From an uncultured Lachnospiraceae bacterium (GTDB lineage: Bacteria > Bacillota > Clostridia > Lachnospirales > Lachnospiraceae), in contig CANPZI010000003.1 in the NCBI GenBank assembly GCA_947588995.1, positions 1-64,000 on the forward strand: 64,000 bases of DNA, given 5' to 3'. Made by a program: the position numbers and the translations under genes. Below are positions 30,187 to 39,614 of the stretch, one piece after another; the first letter of the stretch is position 1; each line of letters opens with the position of its first letter. Below the pieces are notes generated by a model. It ran no database searches, was not told the origin of the DNA, and saw nothing but the letters and a program-made list of their open reading frames with translations.

Positions 30187-32664
30187 TTACTCATCTTGAT
30201 CTATGTTCAGTATTCTTCTGGTCAGCTTTACCGCGTCCGCCGCATCCTTGGAATAGCCGTCCGCACCGATCTCGTCCGCGTACTCCTGGGTGATGACCGC
30301 ACCGCCCACAATGATCTTGGCGTCCACCTTGTTCTCTTTCGCATACTCGATCACATGCCGCATCTGCTGCATGGTAGTCGTCATGAGCGCCGACAGCGCG
30401 ATAACCTGCGCGTGATGCTCTTTGGCCGCCGCTATGATCTTCTCTTTCGGCACGTCCTTGCCCAGATCGATCACCTGAAAGCCATAGTTTTTGAGCATCA
30501 GCGCTACCAGATTTTTGCCGATATCATGGATATCTCCCTCCACCGTGGCGATCACCACCGTGGGCATTTCCCGCCCGGCCTGCCCTGTCATGAGCATCGG
30601 CTCGAGATATTCTATGGAAGCTTTCATCGCCTCCGCGCTGGCGATCAGCTGCGGCAGGAAATATTTCCCCTTGTCAAAAAGCTCCCCGACCTCGTTGATC
30701 GCCGGAAGCAGCACATCATCTAAGAGCGCTCTCGCCTCATGCCCCTCCGCAAGCGCCCGTTTCGTATCCTCCACGACAATGTCTCTGTTCCCCTTGAGCA
30801 CATCCGTATAGAGCCGGTCCGTGACAGAAAGCGGCGCAGCATTTTGCTGCCGCGAAGCGGAAGCGCCCGTGAAGCGGATCCCCGCACCCGCGGAAGACGT
30901 GATTCCCTGCGCTTCGCGCGCCGCTTTCGCCGCCTCCATCAGCTGAATATACCGGATATCCGCGCCGTCCTTGTGCAGCAGAAGATCCGCCGCAAAAGCA
31001 CTGCTCACCAGAAGTTCCTGCGAGGGGTTCGCAATCGCCATCGTCAGCCCGGCCTGAATCGCCATTGTCAGAAAAGCGGCGTTGACAAATCCTCTCTCCG
31101 GCAGTCCGAAAGAGATGTTGGAGAGGCCGCAGATTGTCGCCAGACCATCCGCCTTGCAGTATCGGATCGTCTCCAACGTCTCCAGCGCGGCATTTCCGTT
31201 CGCGCCCACGGTGGTCACCAGACCATCCACCACGATATCTTCTTTGCGCATGCCCAGTTCCAGTGCGCGCGTCTTGATCTTTTCAATAATGGAAATCTTC
31301 TCTTTCAGGCTCTTTGGCAGTCCCTCGTCCGAGAGCGGGAGCAGCACGAACATGGCGCCGTACTTCTTCGCCAGCGGAAGCAGATTGTCGAATTTCACTT
31401 TCTCATAGGAGACGGAATTGATCAGCGCCCGCCCCGGATAGCGGCGGAGTGCCGCCTCCAGCACATCGACATGGCTGGAATCCAGGGAGAGCGGCAAATT
31501 CGTCACACCGCTCACCGTCTCCAGCGCGCGGAGCATCATCGCTTTCTCATCGATGCCGCCCATGCCCATGTTGATGTCCAGCACCTCGGCACCGCAGGCT
31601 TCCTGCTCCTCGGCGAAATCTGCCACCATCTCCATAGAACCCTGCCGAAGCTGTTCCTGCAGTTTCTTCTTGCCCGTGGGATTGATTCGTTCCCCGACGA
31701 TAAGGAAACGGCCGTCGAGACCGAAAGACAGCGTCCGCCGCTCGCTCGCAAGGAAACGTCTGCCCTCGATGCTACGCGGCACAAGAGGCATATCTCTCAC
31801 GGCTTCCGCCGCCCTGCGGATATGCTCCGGCGTGGTGCCGCAGCAGCCGCCCACAATGGACGCTCCCGCCTCCACCAGCATTTTCATACATGCGCCAAAC
31901 TCTTCGGCTCCCATGTCATAGACCGTGTGCCCGCTCTCGTCAAGCGAGGGAAGCCCGGCATTGGGCTTCGCGATGACGGGGACGGAAGCCACCGAGGCAA
32001 TCTGCCTGACGATCTCTGTCATCTTGTCAGGTCCGGTAGAACAGTTCGTCCCGACCGCGTCGGCGCCGAGGCTCTGCAGCACCACCGCCGCCGTGACCGC
32101 GTCCGTGCCGTAGAGCGTCCTGCCGTCCGACTCGAACGTCATGGTCGCCATCACAGGCAGATCACAGACCTCTTTCGCCGCAATCAGGGCCGCCCGCGTC
32201 TCCTGCAGGCTCATCATCGTCTCCACCACAAGCAGATCCGCGCCGGCGTCCGCCAGATAGCCGATCTGTTCCTTATAGACGTCAATCAGCGCTTCAAAGT
32301 CCAGCGTGCCGACGGGCGCAAGCTGTTCGCCTGTCATGGTGATATCCCCCGCCACATAGGCTCTGCCGCCTACCGCCGCCTTGGACAGCGCCACAAGTTC
32401 GCGGTTGATTCTCTCTATCTCGCCCTCCAGACCATACTCTCTCAGTTTGATGCGGTTGGCCGTAAAGGTGGGGGCATAGACGATATTGCTGCCGGCGTCC
32501 ACGAAAGCCCGCTGAAGCGACTGCAAAATCTCTCCGTGCTCCAGAATCCACTTCTCCGGGCACACGCCCGCGGGCATACCTTCCCGCTGCAGATTGGAGC
32601 CTGTCGCGCCGTCCAGAAAGATGGGATGATCCTTGATAAGCGTCCGAAATTCCTGTCTGTCCAT
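30187..32664 (-). CDS. metH: Cobalamin-dependent methionine synthase-type protein (homocysteine, pterin and B12 domains; no C-terminal activation domain seen)
   Basis: GATGSNLQREGMPAGVCPEKWIL; VGGCCGTTPEHIRR; VGERINPTGKKKL; VEGDIHDIGKNLVALMLKNYGF (DxHxxG). Start trimmed from 32757. Confidence 0.92.
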   Translation of the reverse strand: MDRQEFRTLIKDHPIFLDGATGSNLQREGMPAGVCPEKWILEHGEILQSLQRAFVDAGSNIVYAPTFTANRIKLREYGLEGEIERINRELVALSKAAVGGRAYVAGDITMTGEQLAPVGTLDFEALIDVYKEQIGYLADAGADLLVVETMMSLQETRAALIAAKEVCDLPVMATMTFESDGRTLYGTDAVTAAVVLQSLGADAVGTNCSTGPDKMTEIVRQIASVASVPVIAKPNAGLPSLDESGHTVYDMGAEEFGACMKMLVEAGASIVGGCCGTTPEHIRRAAEAVRDMPLVPRSIEGRRFLASERRTLSFGLDGRFLIVGERINPTGKKKLQEQLRQGSMEMVADFAEEQEACGAEVLDINMGMGGIDEKAMMLRALETVSGVTNLPLSLDSSHVDVLEAALRRYPGRALINSVSYEKVKFDNLLPLAKKYGAMFVLLPLSDEGLPKSLKEKISIIEKIKTRALELGMRKEDIVVDGLVTTVGANGNAALETLETIRYCKADGLATICGLSNISFGLPERGFVNAAFLTMAIQAGLTMAIANPSQELLVSSAFAADLLLHKDGADIRYIQLMEAAKAAREAQGITSSAGAGIRFTGASASRQQNAAPLSVTDRLYTDVLKGNRDIVVEDTKRALAEGHEARALLDDVLLPAINEVGELFDKGKYFLPQLIASAEAMKASIEYLEPMLMTGQAGREMPTVVIATVEGDIHDIGKNLVALMLKNYGFQVIDLGKDVPKEKIIAAAKEHHAQVIALSALMTTTMQQMRHVIEYAKENKVDAKIIVGGAVITQEYADEIGADGYSKDAADAVKLTRRILNIDQDE

Positions 32665-32665
32665 C

Positions 32666-33301
32666 TTACTGCGCGCTCTCCTGACTGCCGTCCTCAGCCG
32701 GCTCTTCATAGAATACGGTATCGTCCGTCTCGAAATCGTCCTCGGACATATCCTCATTTTCAGAAGAGGAGTCTTCTTCCTCTTCCTCCTGCGTCTGATT
32801 CAGATAGCCGCCGCCCAGAATCTCGTTCTCTTCCGTGTAGGTGATTCCCTCGCCCTCCGGAATCTCACCGTGCAGGATCATAATGATATACTGAATGCGA
32901 AGATTCGCCCGGTCATAGTATTCTCTCGCCGCCTCCGCAGCCGCCTCGTCGAATGTTTCCGCCTCGTATGCCTGATGATACAGCGCAACCGCCTGCCGCA
33001 TGTTCTCATCCGCCTCGTCAGCCAGACTGTCCGCCGCCGAGAACTGGGACGGCGTCTCTAGTTCCGCCATCCAGGCAATCTCCTCCTGCAGTCCGTCCAG
33101 ACAGGAGAGCAGCTGCTCCCTGGCATCCTCCGCCGAGGGATCGATAGCGTTCATGGTGTCATTGTAGCCGGCGACATTCGCGAAAAAGGTATTCATGTCC
33201 TCCTGATAAGCGCTCAGCGCCTCGTCCTCCCCGCAGGCCGTCAGCGACAGGGCGCAGCAGATACAGGCACAAAGTATCGTCAGTTTTGTTATCCTCTTCA
33301 A
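32666..33301 (-). CDS. Putative lipoprotein with acidic C-terminal tail
   Basis: TTG start at 33301 preceded by GGGGAGGAG; LKRITKLTILCACICCALSLTACGEDE lipobox; EEEEEDSSSENEDMSEDDFETDD tail. Confidence 0.72.
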   Translation of the reverse strand: MKRITKLTILCACICCALSLTACGEDEALSAYQEDMNTFFANVAGYNDTMNAIDPSAEDAREQLLSCLDGLQEEIAWMAELETPSQFSAADSLADEADENMRQAVALYHQAYEAETFDEAAAEAAREYYDRANLRIQYIIMILHGEIPEGEGITYTEENEILGGGYLNQTQEEEEEDSSSENEDMSEDDFETDDTVFYEEPAEDGSQESAQ

Positions 33302-33350
33302 GACATTCTCCTCCCCAAACAGCAGACATCCACGCAGATAAGCCGCGCGG

Positions 33351-36338
33351 TCACGGCAGCCATTTGTCCAATGCTTCCTGCAGTTTCTCCACTTCCACCG
33401 GTTTTGCGATATGGTCATTCATACCGGCGTCGAGCGCCGCTCTGATGTCGTCCGCAAAAGCATTCGCCGTCATCGCCACAATCGGAATCGCAGCTGCATC
33501 CTCGCGTTCCATCGCGCGGATCTGTCTCGCCGCCTCATAGCCGTCCATGACAGGCATCTGGATATCCATAAAAATCAGATCATAATAGTGCGGGGCGCTT
33601 GCAGCCACCAGCTCGACAGCCTCCCTGCCGTCCGCCGCCTGCTCCACGGCGACGCCGATGTAGGAGAGCAGCTCCACGGCGATCTCGCGGTTCAGTTCAT
33701 TGTCCTCAGCCAGCAGGATGTGCTTCCCTTCGTGGCTCTGTTTCTCCAGTTCTCCCAAAGCCGGCTTCTGTCTGTCATCCTGCCCCAGCACGGATTTGAG
33801 CGCATATACCAGACGGGAACGGAACAGCGGCTTCTCGATAAACGCCTGAATACCGGCCTCGCGCGCCTCCGCTTCCACCTCCGTCCAGTCATAGGCTGAC
33901 AGAATGATGATGGGAACCTCGTTGCCGACCCGCCTGCGAATCTCTCTGGCCGTATCGACGCCATCCCTGCCGGGCGGCATCTTCCAGTCCAGAATGACGG
34001 TGGCATAATCCTCTCCGGCCTCGTGAGCTGCCACGGTCTTCTCGATGGCTCCGTCTCCGCTCAGCACCCACTCCGCTCTCATGCCGATACTCTCCAGAAT
34101 ATCACAGGTACTGATACAGGAACTCTGGTCATCGTCAGCCACCAGCACTTTCAGATCTTCCAGTTCCTGCACATCGTCGGCAACCGCATCCTGCAGCTTC
34201 AGATGTACCTGTACCGTAAATTTGGAGCCCTGCCCCGGCGTGCTCTCCACCTTGATATCGCCCTCCATCATGCGGACGATATTGCGGGTGATGGCCATGC
34301 CCAAACCCGTACCTTCGATCTTGTTATTGACAGAATCCTGTGCTCTCGTGAAAGGGTCGAAGATGGTCCGGATAAACTCCTTGTCCATGCCGATGCCCGT
34401 ATCCTCGCAGACAAATTCATAGCAGCCCATGCCATAGATGCGGCTCTCCCGCTCTCTGATATGGAACGTGATGATGCCGCCCTCCGGCGTAAATTTCACG
34501 GCGTTGCCGAGAATGTTGACGAAGATCTGCCTGAGGCGCAGCGTATCGCCGATAACGTCCTCATGAACGATCTCCGAGATATGGACGCGAAGCTGCTGCC
34601 GCTTGTCGTTCACCTGTGCCCTGATGATCGTGACCACGCTCTCCACCATGTCGGACATGGTAAAAGGCTCCTCGTTCAGGGTGACCTTTCCGCTCTCGAT
34701 CTTGGACATATCCAGCACGTCGTTGATCAGCGCCAGCAGATGCCGGCTGGATATCGTGATCTTGCTTAAGCAGTCGGTGAGCCGCTCCTGGTCGTCCATG
34801 TGCATCGCCGCCACGGCGGTCATGCCCATGATGGCGTTCATCGGCGTGCGGATATCGTGGGACATGCGCGCCAAAAATTCCGACTTTGCGCGATTGGCGG
34901 CCTCCGCGGCCTCCGAAGCGCTCTTTAATGCCATACGGATCTCAATTTCCCGCTCTTTGATCGACGTCACGTCCTGAATGGCGAACAGTAGCTGAACCGC
35001 TCTGCCCTCCTCACGTCTCAGACACATGACAGACATATTCTCCCAGCGATGGCCGTCCATATCGATCTGATATTCATACTGCAGAAACGGCGTATCCTCC
35101 GTCAGACGTTTCCGGATCTGCTCCGCGGTGATGATGTCGGCCATCGTCCTGCCGCTGTCGTCCTCCGCGATATATTTAGGCTGCAGATGGCTGATCAGGT
35201 CCGTATATTTTCCCTTTTCCGGCGCATCGCCTTTCTTGCCCTCCAGATACTCATAAGTATCGTTCTCCAAGTCCACCAGCGCAAACCGCGTAAACAGATG
35301 GGGGACGGCGTCAACCACCCTGGAAATTTCCTGTTTTTCGGAGAGCAGCTGCCGTCTCTGCAGCCAGTTCTTGATCAGCAGATAAGCGACATACAGGAGA
35401 AAGGCGATAAACAGCTTGATCTCCAGACGGATCCCCGCGGAGTTCGCACTCTGCGTCATGCCCTTGTTGAGACGGGACGGCAGACTCTGCACCAAAAAAA
35501 GCCTGCCTCCCTCTAACGCCGTGACATAAGCGCTTCCTGCGCCGCTTCCGCCGATATAGTTGAATTTGGCGGATGTACCCGTGGCGAGAGCGTTCTCCAG
35601 CTTGCCGAGTTCCGCGCTGTCGAGTTTTCCGTTGCTTTGCATCTCTTCCAGCAGATTGTCCGGCTTGCTGCCGCTCCCCGAATAGCTGACTACCCGGCCG
35701 TCCGCCTCCACAAGATAGGAACTGCCCTGCATATCAAAATAGTTCACGTTGGCAAGGTGCGCGGGTATCGTTTTCTCGCGCAGGATGCCGCTGAGAACGC
35801 CGATAATCCTGCCGTCATAATAAAAGGGAGTATAAAAGATGAGCAGCGTCTCGTCGGTGATCCGTGAATGGTAGACGACGCTCCTGCCGCTGTTGCCGCG
35901 CATACCGTCCTGAAAATAATCCCTGTCGGACAGATCCGCCGTCCTGCCGTCGGCGGACAGATCCATCCCATCCGGGGAGACAAATTCCACATAGTCAAAG
36001 AAAGAACGGTCCGTCATATCCCGAAGCATATCCTCATCCACAACCGGCTCGGTCATGATGGATCCGTAGAGATGTGCCAGTATTTCCACATTGTTGTCCG
36101 CAAGGGAGAGCAGGTCGTTCATGCGCGCAGCCGACTGCAGTGTCGCAGACTCAATAGAATTGTCGTTCTGCTCCAGAACGCGCCTGCTGTTGTCTCTTGC
36201 AAACGTAAAAAAGGAGAAAGAAATAAAAACCAGAAGCGCGCAGATAAAAACGGCTTCCCACAGTATGACCCTGCTTTCTTTTTTACCCGAAACCCTCATA
36301 AATCCTCCACGCTGTAATTTCTCTTGGTATCCCGACAT
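33351..36338 (-). CDS. Hybrid sensor histidine kinase with extracytoplasmic dCache-like domain, HisKA/HATPase and two receiver domains
   Basis: FLARMSHDIRTPMNAIMGMTAVA; GTGLGMAITRNIVRMMEG; receivers ATVILDWKMPPGRDG and DLIFMDIQMPVMDGYEAARQI. Confidence 0.95.
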   Translation of the reverse strand: MSGYQEKLQRGGFMRVSGKKESRVILWEAVFICALLVFISFSFFTFARDNSRRVLEQNDNSIESATLQSAARMNDLLSLADNNVEILAHLYGSIMTEPVVDEDMLRDMTDRSFFDYVEFVSPDGMDLSADGRTADLSDRDYFQDGMRGNSGRSVVYHSRITDETLLIFYTPFYYDGRIIGVLSGILREKTIPAHLANVNYFDMQGSSYLVEADGRVVSYSGSGSKPDNLLEEMQSNGKLDSAELGKLENALATGTSAKFNYIGGSGAGSAYVTALEGGRLFLVQSLPSRLNKGMTQSANSAGIRLEIKLFIAFLLYVAYLLIKNWLQRRQLLSEKQEISRVVDAVPHLFTRFALVDLENDTYEYLEGKKGDAPEKGKYTDLISHLQPKYIAEDDSGRTMADIITAEQIRKRLTEDTPFLQYEYQIDMDGHRWENMSVMCLRREEGRAVQLLFAIQDVTSIKEREIEIRMALKSASEAAEAANRAKSEFLARMSHDIRTPMNAIMGMTAVAAMHMDDQERLTDCLSKITISSRHLLALINDVLDMSKIESGKVTLNEEPFTMSDMVESVVTIIRAQVNDKRQQLRVHISEIVHEDVIGDTLRLRQIFVNILGNAVKFTPEGGIITFHIRERESRIYGMGCYEFVCEDTGIGMDKEFIRTIFDPFTRAQDSVNNKIEGTGLGMAITRNIVRMMEGDIKVESTPGQGSKFTVQVHLKLQDAVADDVQELEDLKVLVADDDQSSCISTCDILESIGMRAEWVLSGDGAIEKTVAAHEAGEDYATVILDWKMPPGRDGVDTAREIRRRVGNEVPIIILSAYDWTEVEAEAREAGIQAFIEKPLFRSRLVYALKSVLGQDDRQKPALGELEKQSHEGKHILLAEDNELNREIAVELLSYIGVAVEQAADGREAVELVAASAPHYYDLIFMDIQMPVMDGYEAARQIRAMEREDAAAIPIVAMTANAFADDIRAALDAGMNDHIAKPVEVEKLQEALDKWLP

Positions 36339-36406
36339 CTAAACATTTTACCATGAGAAATTTGATGTTGCAACAGCAAGACCGGATTTATGCGCTTTTT
36401 GTCTGA

Positions 36407-36625
36407 TTATATCTCAATGGCACAGTCGGGCTCCACCTTGCGGCAGGCTTTCAGGACCTGTTTCATGACAGCTTTCTCATCCGCCCCCTCTGCAAAATCC
36501 ACTTTCATCTTCTGCGTCATGAAGCTGACTACCGCCTCAGCAACGCCCTCTGTCCTGCCTGCCGCCTCCTGCATTTTCTCGGCACAGTTGGCACAGTCCA
36601 CTTCGATTTTGTACGTCTTTGTCAT
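36407..36625 (-). CDS. Small heavy-metal-associated (HMA) domain protein
   Basis: MTKTYKIEVDCANCAEKMQEAAGRTEGVAEAVVSF contains CxxC; RBS GGAGGATAGGAGC-ATG. Start trimmed from 36661. Confidence 0.9.
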   Translation of the reverse strand: MTKTYKIEVDCANCAEKMQEAAGRTEGVAEAVVSFMTQKMKVDFAEGADEKAVMKQVLKACRKVEPDCAIEI

Positions 36626-36673
36626 GCTCCTATCCTCCGTTTTCCCTTGATCTGCATTCACATATGTACAGAG

Positions 36674-37078
36674 TTACTCCTCCACATGCTCCATGCCCAT
36701 GCTGATAATCGCGCGGACATGCTCGTCGTCCAGCGAGTAGTAGACGGATTTGCCCTCCCGCCTGAACTTTACCAGTTTGGAGGACTTCAGGATTCTGAGC
36801 TGATGGCTCACGGAAGACTGGCTTAAATTTAAAAGCTTCGCGATATCGTTTACGCACAGTTCGTTTTCAAACATGGCATACAGGATTTTGATTCTGGTAG
36901 AATCCCCAAACACCTTGAAAAGCTCTGCAAGATCATACAGAATCTCATCGTCCGGCTGCTGTCTCGACACCTGCTCTACGATATCCTCACGCGCCGCGCC
37001 GTCGTCGTCCGGCGTGGTACGTTTTGTTCTGTCTGCATGTTCCGCCGCCATCTGTCCTCCTCCTCCTTTCATGTACAT
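36674..37078 (-). CDS. ArsR/SmtB-family transcriptional regulator (metal-sensor type)
   Basis: LFKVFGDSTRIKILYAMFENELCVNDIAKLLNLSQSSVSHQLRILKSSKLVKFRREGKSVYYSLDDEHVRAIISMGMEHVEE. Confidence 0.94.
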   Translation of the reverse strand: MYMKGGGGQMAAEHADRTKRTTPDDDGAAREDIVEQVSRQQPDDEILYDLAELFKVFGDSTRIKILYAMFENELCVNDIAKLLNLSQSSVSHQLRILKSSKLVKFRREGKSVYYSLDDEHVRAIISMGMEHVEE

Positions 37079-37127
37079 ATGTTTAATTGTTCATATGTAT
37101 ATTATTTCATTTTTAATGAAATGTCAA
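37074..37127 (-). promoter_or_regulatory. arsR promoter plus overlapping inverted-repeat operator
   Basis: Minus strand TTGACA (37122-37127), 17-nt spacer, TAATAT (37099-37104). Operator TACATATG-N10-CATATGTA at 37074-37099. Confidence 0.75.
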
Positions 37128-37219
37128 CCTTTTCCCCGAACATTCTTACTCGACTTCTCCCGCAGCGAGAAAGAACACGCTTTGCGGGTTCCACCCGTTA
37201 TCGCGGCGGCGCGCGCTTC

Positions 37220-38470
37220 TCAGGCGCGAATCTGGCCGTCGCCGCGGATCAGGTACTTGTAAGTGGTGAGTTCTCTCAGGCCCATAGGCCCCCTGGCGTG
37301 CAGTTTCTGTGTGCTGATGCCGATCTCCGCGCCGAAGCCAAACTCAAAGCCGTCGGTAAAGCGGGTAGAGGCATTGACATAGACACAGGCCGAATCCACA
37401 CCCTGCAGGAACTGCTCGGCATGTTCCGCATTCTGTGTCAGTATGGCGTCAGAGTGTTTCGTGTTGTAGCGGTTGATATGCGCTATGGCCTCCTCCACGG
37501 AGCCTACCGTCTTCATGGAGACGATATAGTCCAGATATTCCGTCCCGTAATCCTCCTCCGTGGCGGCCACGGCATCGGGAATCATCCGCCTCACAGTCTC
37601 GTCGCCGCGCACCTGTACATGCTTCTCCCGCAGCGCCTCGCCCAGCGCCGGCAGGAAGCGCGCCGCGATTCTTTCATGGACGAGCAGAGACTCACAGGCA
37701 TTGCAGACACCGATGCGCTGTGTCTTGGCGTTCAGGATAATCGGAATCGCCCGGTCCAGATCAGCGTCCTCATCCACGTAGATATGGCAGTTTCCCGTGC
37801 CCGTCTCGATCACGGGTATGGTGCTGTTCTCCACCACCGCCCGAATCAGGCCTGCGCCGCCCCGGGGAATCAGCAGATCCACATACTGTTTCAGCTGCAT
37901 GAAAGCAGTCGTCACCGCCCTGTCGTTGTCCGTGATCAGCTGCACCGCATCCGGATTGATCTGTTCGGCTAAAAGCGACTCTCTGATAATCTGTGTGATC
38001 GCCTCATTGGAGTGTGCCGCATCCCTGCCGCCTTTTAAGATCACCGCATTGCCGGTCTTGAAACACAGGCCGAAAGCATCCGCCGTCACATTCGGACGCG
38101 CCTCGTAGATGATACCGATAACGCCCATGGGTACCCTGACCTTGTCGATATGAAGCCCGTTGGGCCTGTCGAAGTGCTCCATCACCTCGCCGACGGGATC
38201 AGGAAGCGCTATAATCTGCTTAAGCCCTTCCGCCATCGCCGCGACCCGCTCAGGCGTCAGCTGCAGACGATCCAGCAGCGCCGCAGACATACCGCCTGCC
38301 TGCGCAGTCTGATAATCCTCCCTGTTTGCCGCAAGAATGCGTTCCGTCTGCCGCACGAGGGCATCCGCCGCCGCCGCCAGTCCTCTGTTTTTGTCTTCCT
38401 CCGTCAGCTTCTGCAGCTCGTATTTTGCCGCCGACGCTTTTTGTCCTAACTGTTCCAGATATTCCATCAT
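37220..38470 (-). CDS. proA: Gamma-glutamyl phosphate reductase
   Basis: VPMGVIGIIYEARPNVTADAFGLCFKTGNAVILKGG; NACESLLVH; TKHSDAILT. GAGG lies 6 nt before the ATG at 38470. Confidence 0.96.
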   Translation of the reverse strand: MMEYLEQLGQKASAAKYELQKLTEEDKNRGLAAAADALVRQTERILAANREDYQTAQAGGMSAALLDRLQLTPERVAAMAEGLKQIIALPDPVGEVMEHFDRPNGLHIDKVRVPMGVIGIIYEARPNVTADAFGLCFKTGNAVILKGGRDAAHSNEAITQIIRESLLAEQINPDAVQLITDNDRAVTTAFMQLKQYVDLLIPRGGAGLIRAVVENSTIPVIETGTGNCHIYVDEDADLDRAIPIILNAKTQRIGVCNACESLLVHERIAARFLPALGEALREKHVQVRGDETVRRMIPDAVAATEEDYGTEYLDYIVSMKTVGSVEEAIAHINRYNTKHSDAILTQNAEHAEQFLQGVDSACVYVNASTRFTDGFEFGFGAEIGISTQKLHARGPMGLRELTTYKYLIRGDGQIRA

Positions 38471-38485
38471 CTCAATCCTCATTCC

Positions 38486-38576
38486 GGAGCGTTTACGCGA
38501 CGGGGCTTGAAGTAAATTCCTCCGGAATTAACTTCGCCCTCAGGGGAATTTGTGACGCTCCTGTGCAAATTCCCCT
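38486..38576 (-). ncRNA. Candidate structured cis-regulatory RNA upstream of proA (two hairpins plus possible pseudoknot)
   Basis: AGGGGAATTTG...CAAATTCCCCT (38542-38576); GAAGTAAATTCC-tcc-GGAATTAACTTC (38509-38535); loop ACGCTCC (38555-38561) complementary to GGAGCGT (38486-38492). Confidence 0.45.
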
Positions 38577-39265
38577 CAGCGTATGACGCCGACCTCCGTC
38601 ACAATCCTGTCCGGCCTGATGTCATGCGCCCCGTTTGGAATTGTCTCCAGCACCTGGCAGCCGTAAGCCAGCGCCGCCGTAAGCAGGATCAGGCGCTGTC
38701 CCGCCTGGCACGCTCCGGCGGCCTGTCCGCCGTCTTCCCGCTCTATGCTAAGGCGTGCCAGATACCTGTCATAAAAACCGCCGCCATAGCCGATGCGGTT
38801 CTTCTCCCTGTCAAAGGCCACCCCCGGCATCCACATCACGGCTCTGCACGCCGCCTGCCGCAGCCCGGCCCGACCGTCCGCATCGCCATGTCTGCCGCCG
38901 CTTTCCGGGCGCTCTTTCTGTGCGGCAAGCCAGGCCGGAAAAGACAGCACAGGCTCCGGCTCCGGGATGCCCCGATAACCTTCCCGCAGGTCCGTCATGG
39001 CTTCTATCCGCCAAAATTCCATCTCCCGGCCCGACACTCTTGGCACGAACACCGCCTTGCCGTCGGCAAGCGCCTGTCCGATCAGCCTGCGCGTATCCGC
39101 CTCGCTTTGATAACTCACATAGGTGAGAACGGCTTCCGCCTCCTGATATTCTCTCATGCGCAGAGCCTGATCCGCCATGGCGGCGTCCCATGCCGCCCTC
39201 TGCGCCCCATCCAGCCCGCTGCGAAGAGACAGCATGCGCTTTCGCAGTTCTTTTTTCCCGTCCAT
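38576..39265 (-). CDS. 5-formyltetrahydrofolate cyclo-ligase family protein
   Basis: KKELRKRMLSLRSGL; WMPGVAFDREKNRIGYGGGFYDRYLARL. Confidence 0.93.
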   Translation of the reverse strand: MDGKKELRKRMLSLRSGLDGAQRAAWDAAMADQALRMREYQEAEAVLTYVSYQSEADTRRLIGQALADGKAVFVPRVSGREMEFWRIEAMTDLREGYRGIPEPEPVLSFPAWLAAQKERPESGGRHGDADGRAGLRQAACRAVMWMPGVAFDREKNRIGYGGGFYDRYLARLSIEREDGGQAAGACQAGQRLILLTAALAYGCQVLETIPNGAHDIRPDRIVTEVGVIR

Positions 39266-39301
39266 CGTCTTCCGAATGCTCCCTGCTGGCTGCTCCTTTG
39301 C

Positions 39302-39526
39302 TCACGATTTGCTGCCGAACTTCTCTCCGAGGTCAGTGACGGAACCGTCTTTTTCTATGATAGAGATATTGTCAAGCTGCCCGCGCAGATTCGCCCGCAC
39401 ATTGGCCACATACGCCTGCCTGAGGCGTTTCTGCTCTTCTTTCTCCGCCTCGGTCAGTCCCTCATCCTGTGATTTGTGATACAGCTCGTTAATCCGTTTG
39501 GTCATCTCCGCAACGGTCATATCCAT
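39302..39526 (-). CDS. DUF896 (YnzC-like) protein
   Basis: AEMTKRINELYHKSQDEGLTEAEKEEQKRLRQAYVANVRANLRGQLDNISIIEKDG. Confidence 0.92.
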   Translation of the reverse strand: MDMTVAEMTKRINELYHKSQDEGLTEAEKEEQKRLRQAYVANVRANLRGQLDNISIIEKDGSVTDLGEKFGSKS

Positions 39527-39614
39527 ACCTCAGCCCCTCCGCATCATCTGCCGCCGCGCGGTCTCATATCCCGCAGGGAACACCGCGCAGCCTGCGCGCT
39601 GGCCGCATATCGTC

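Noticed and set aside
30739-32844. 701-aa plus-strand ORF opposite metH
   Set aside because: Shadow ORF of a GC-rich coding strand; no recognisable domain, and the opposite strand is clearly MetH.
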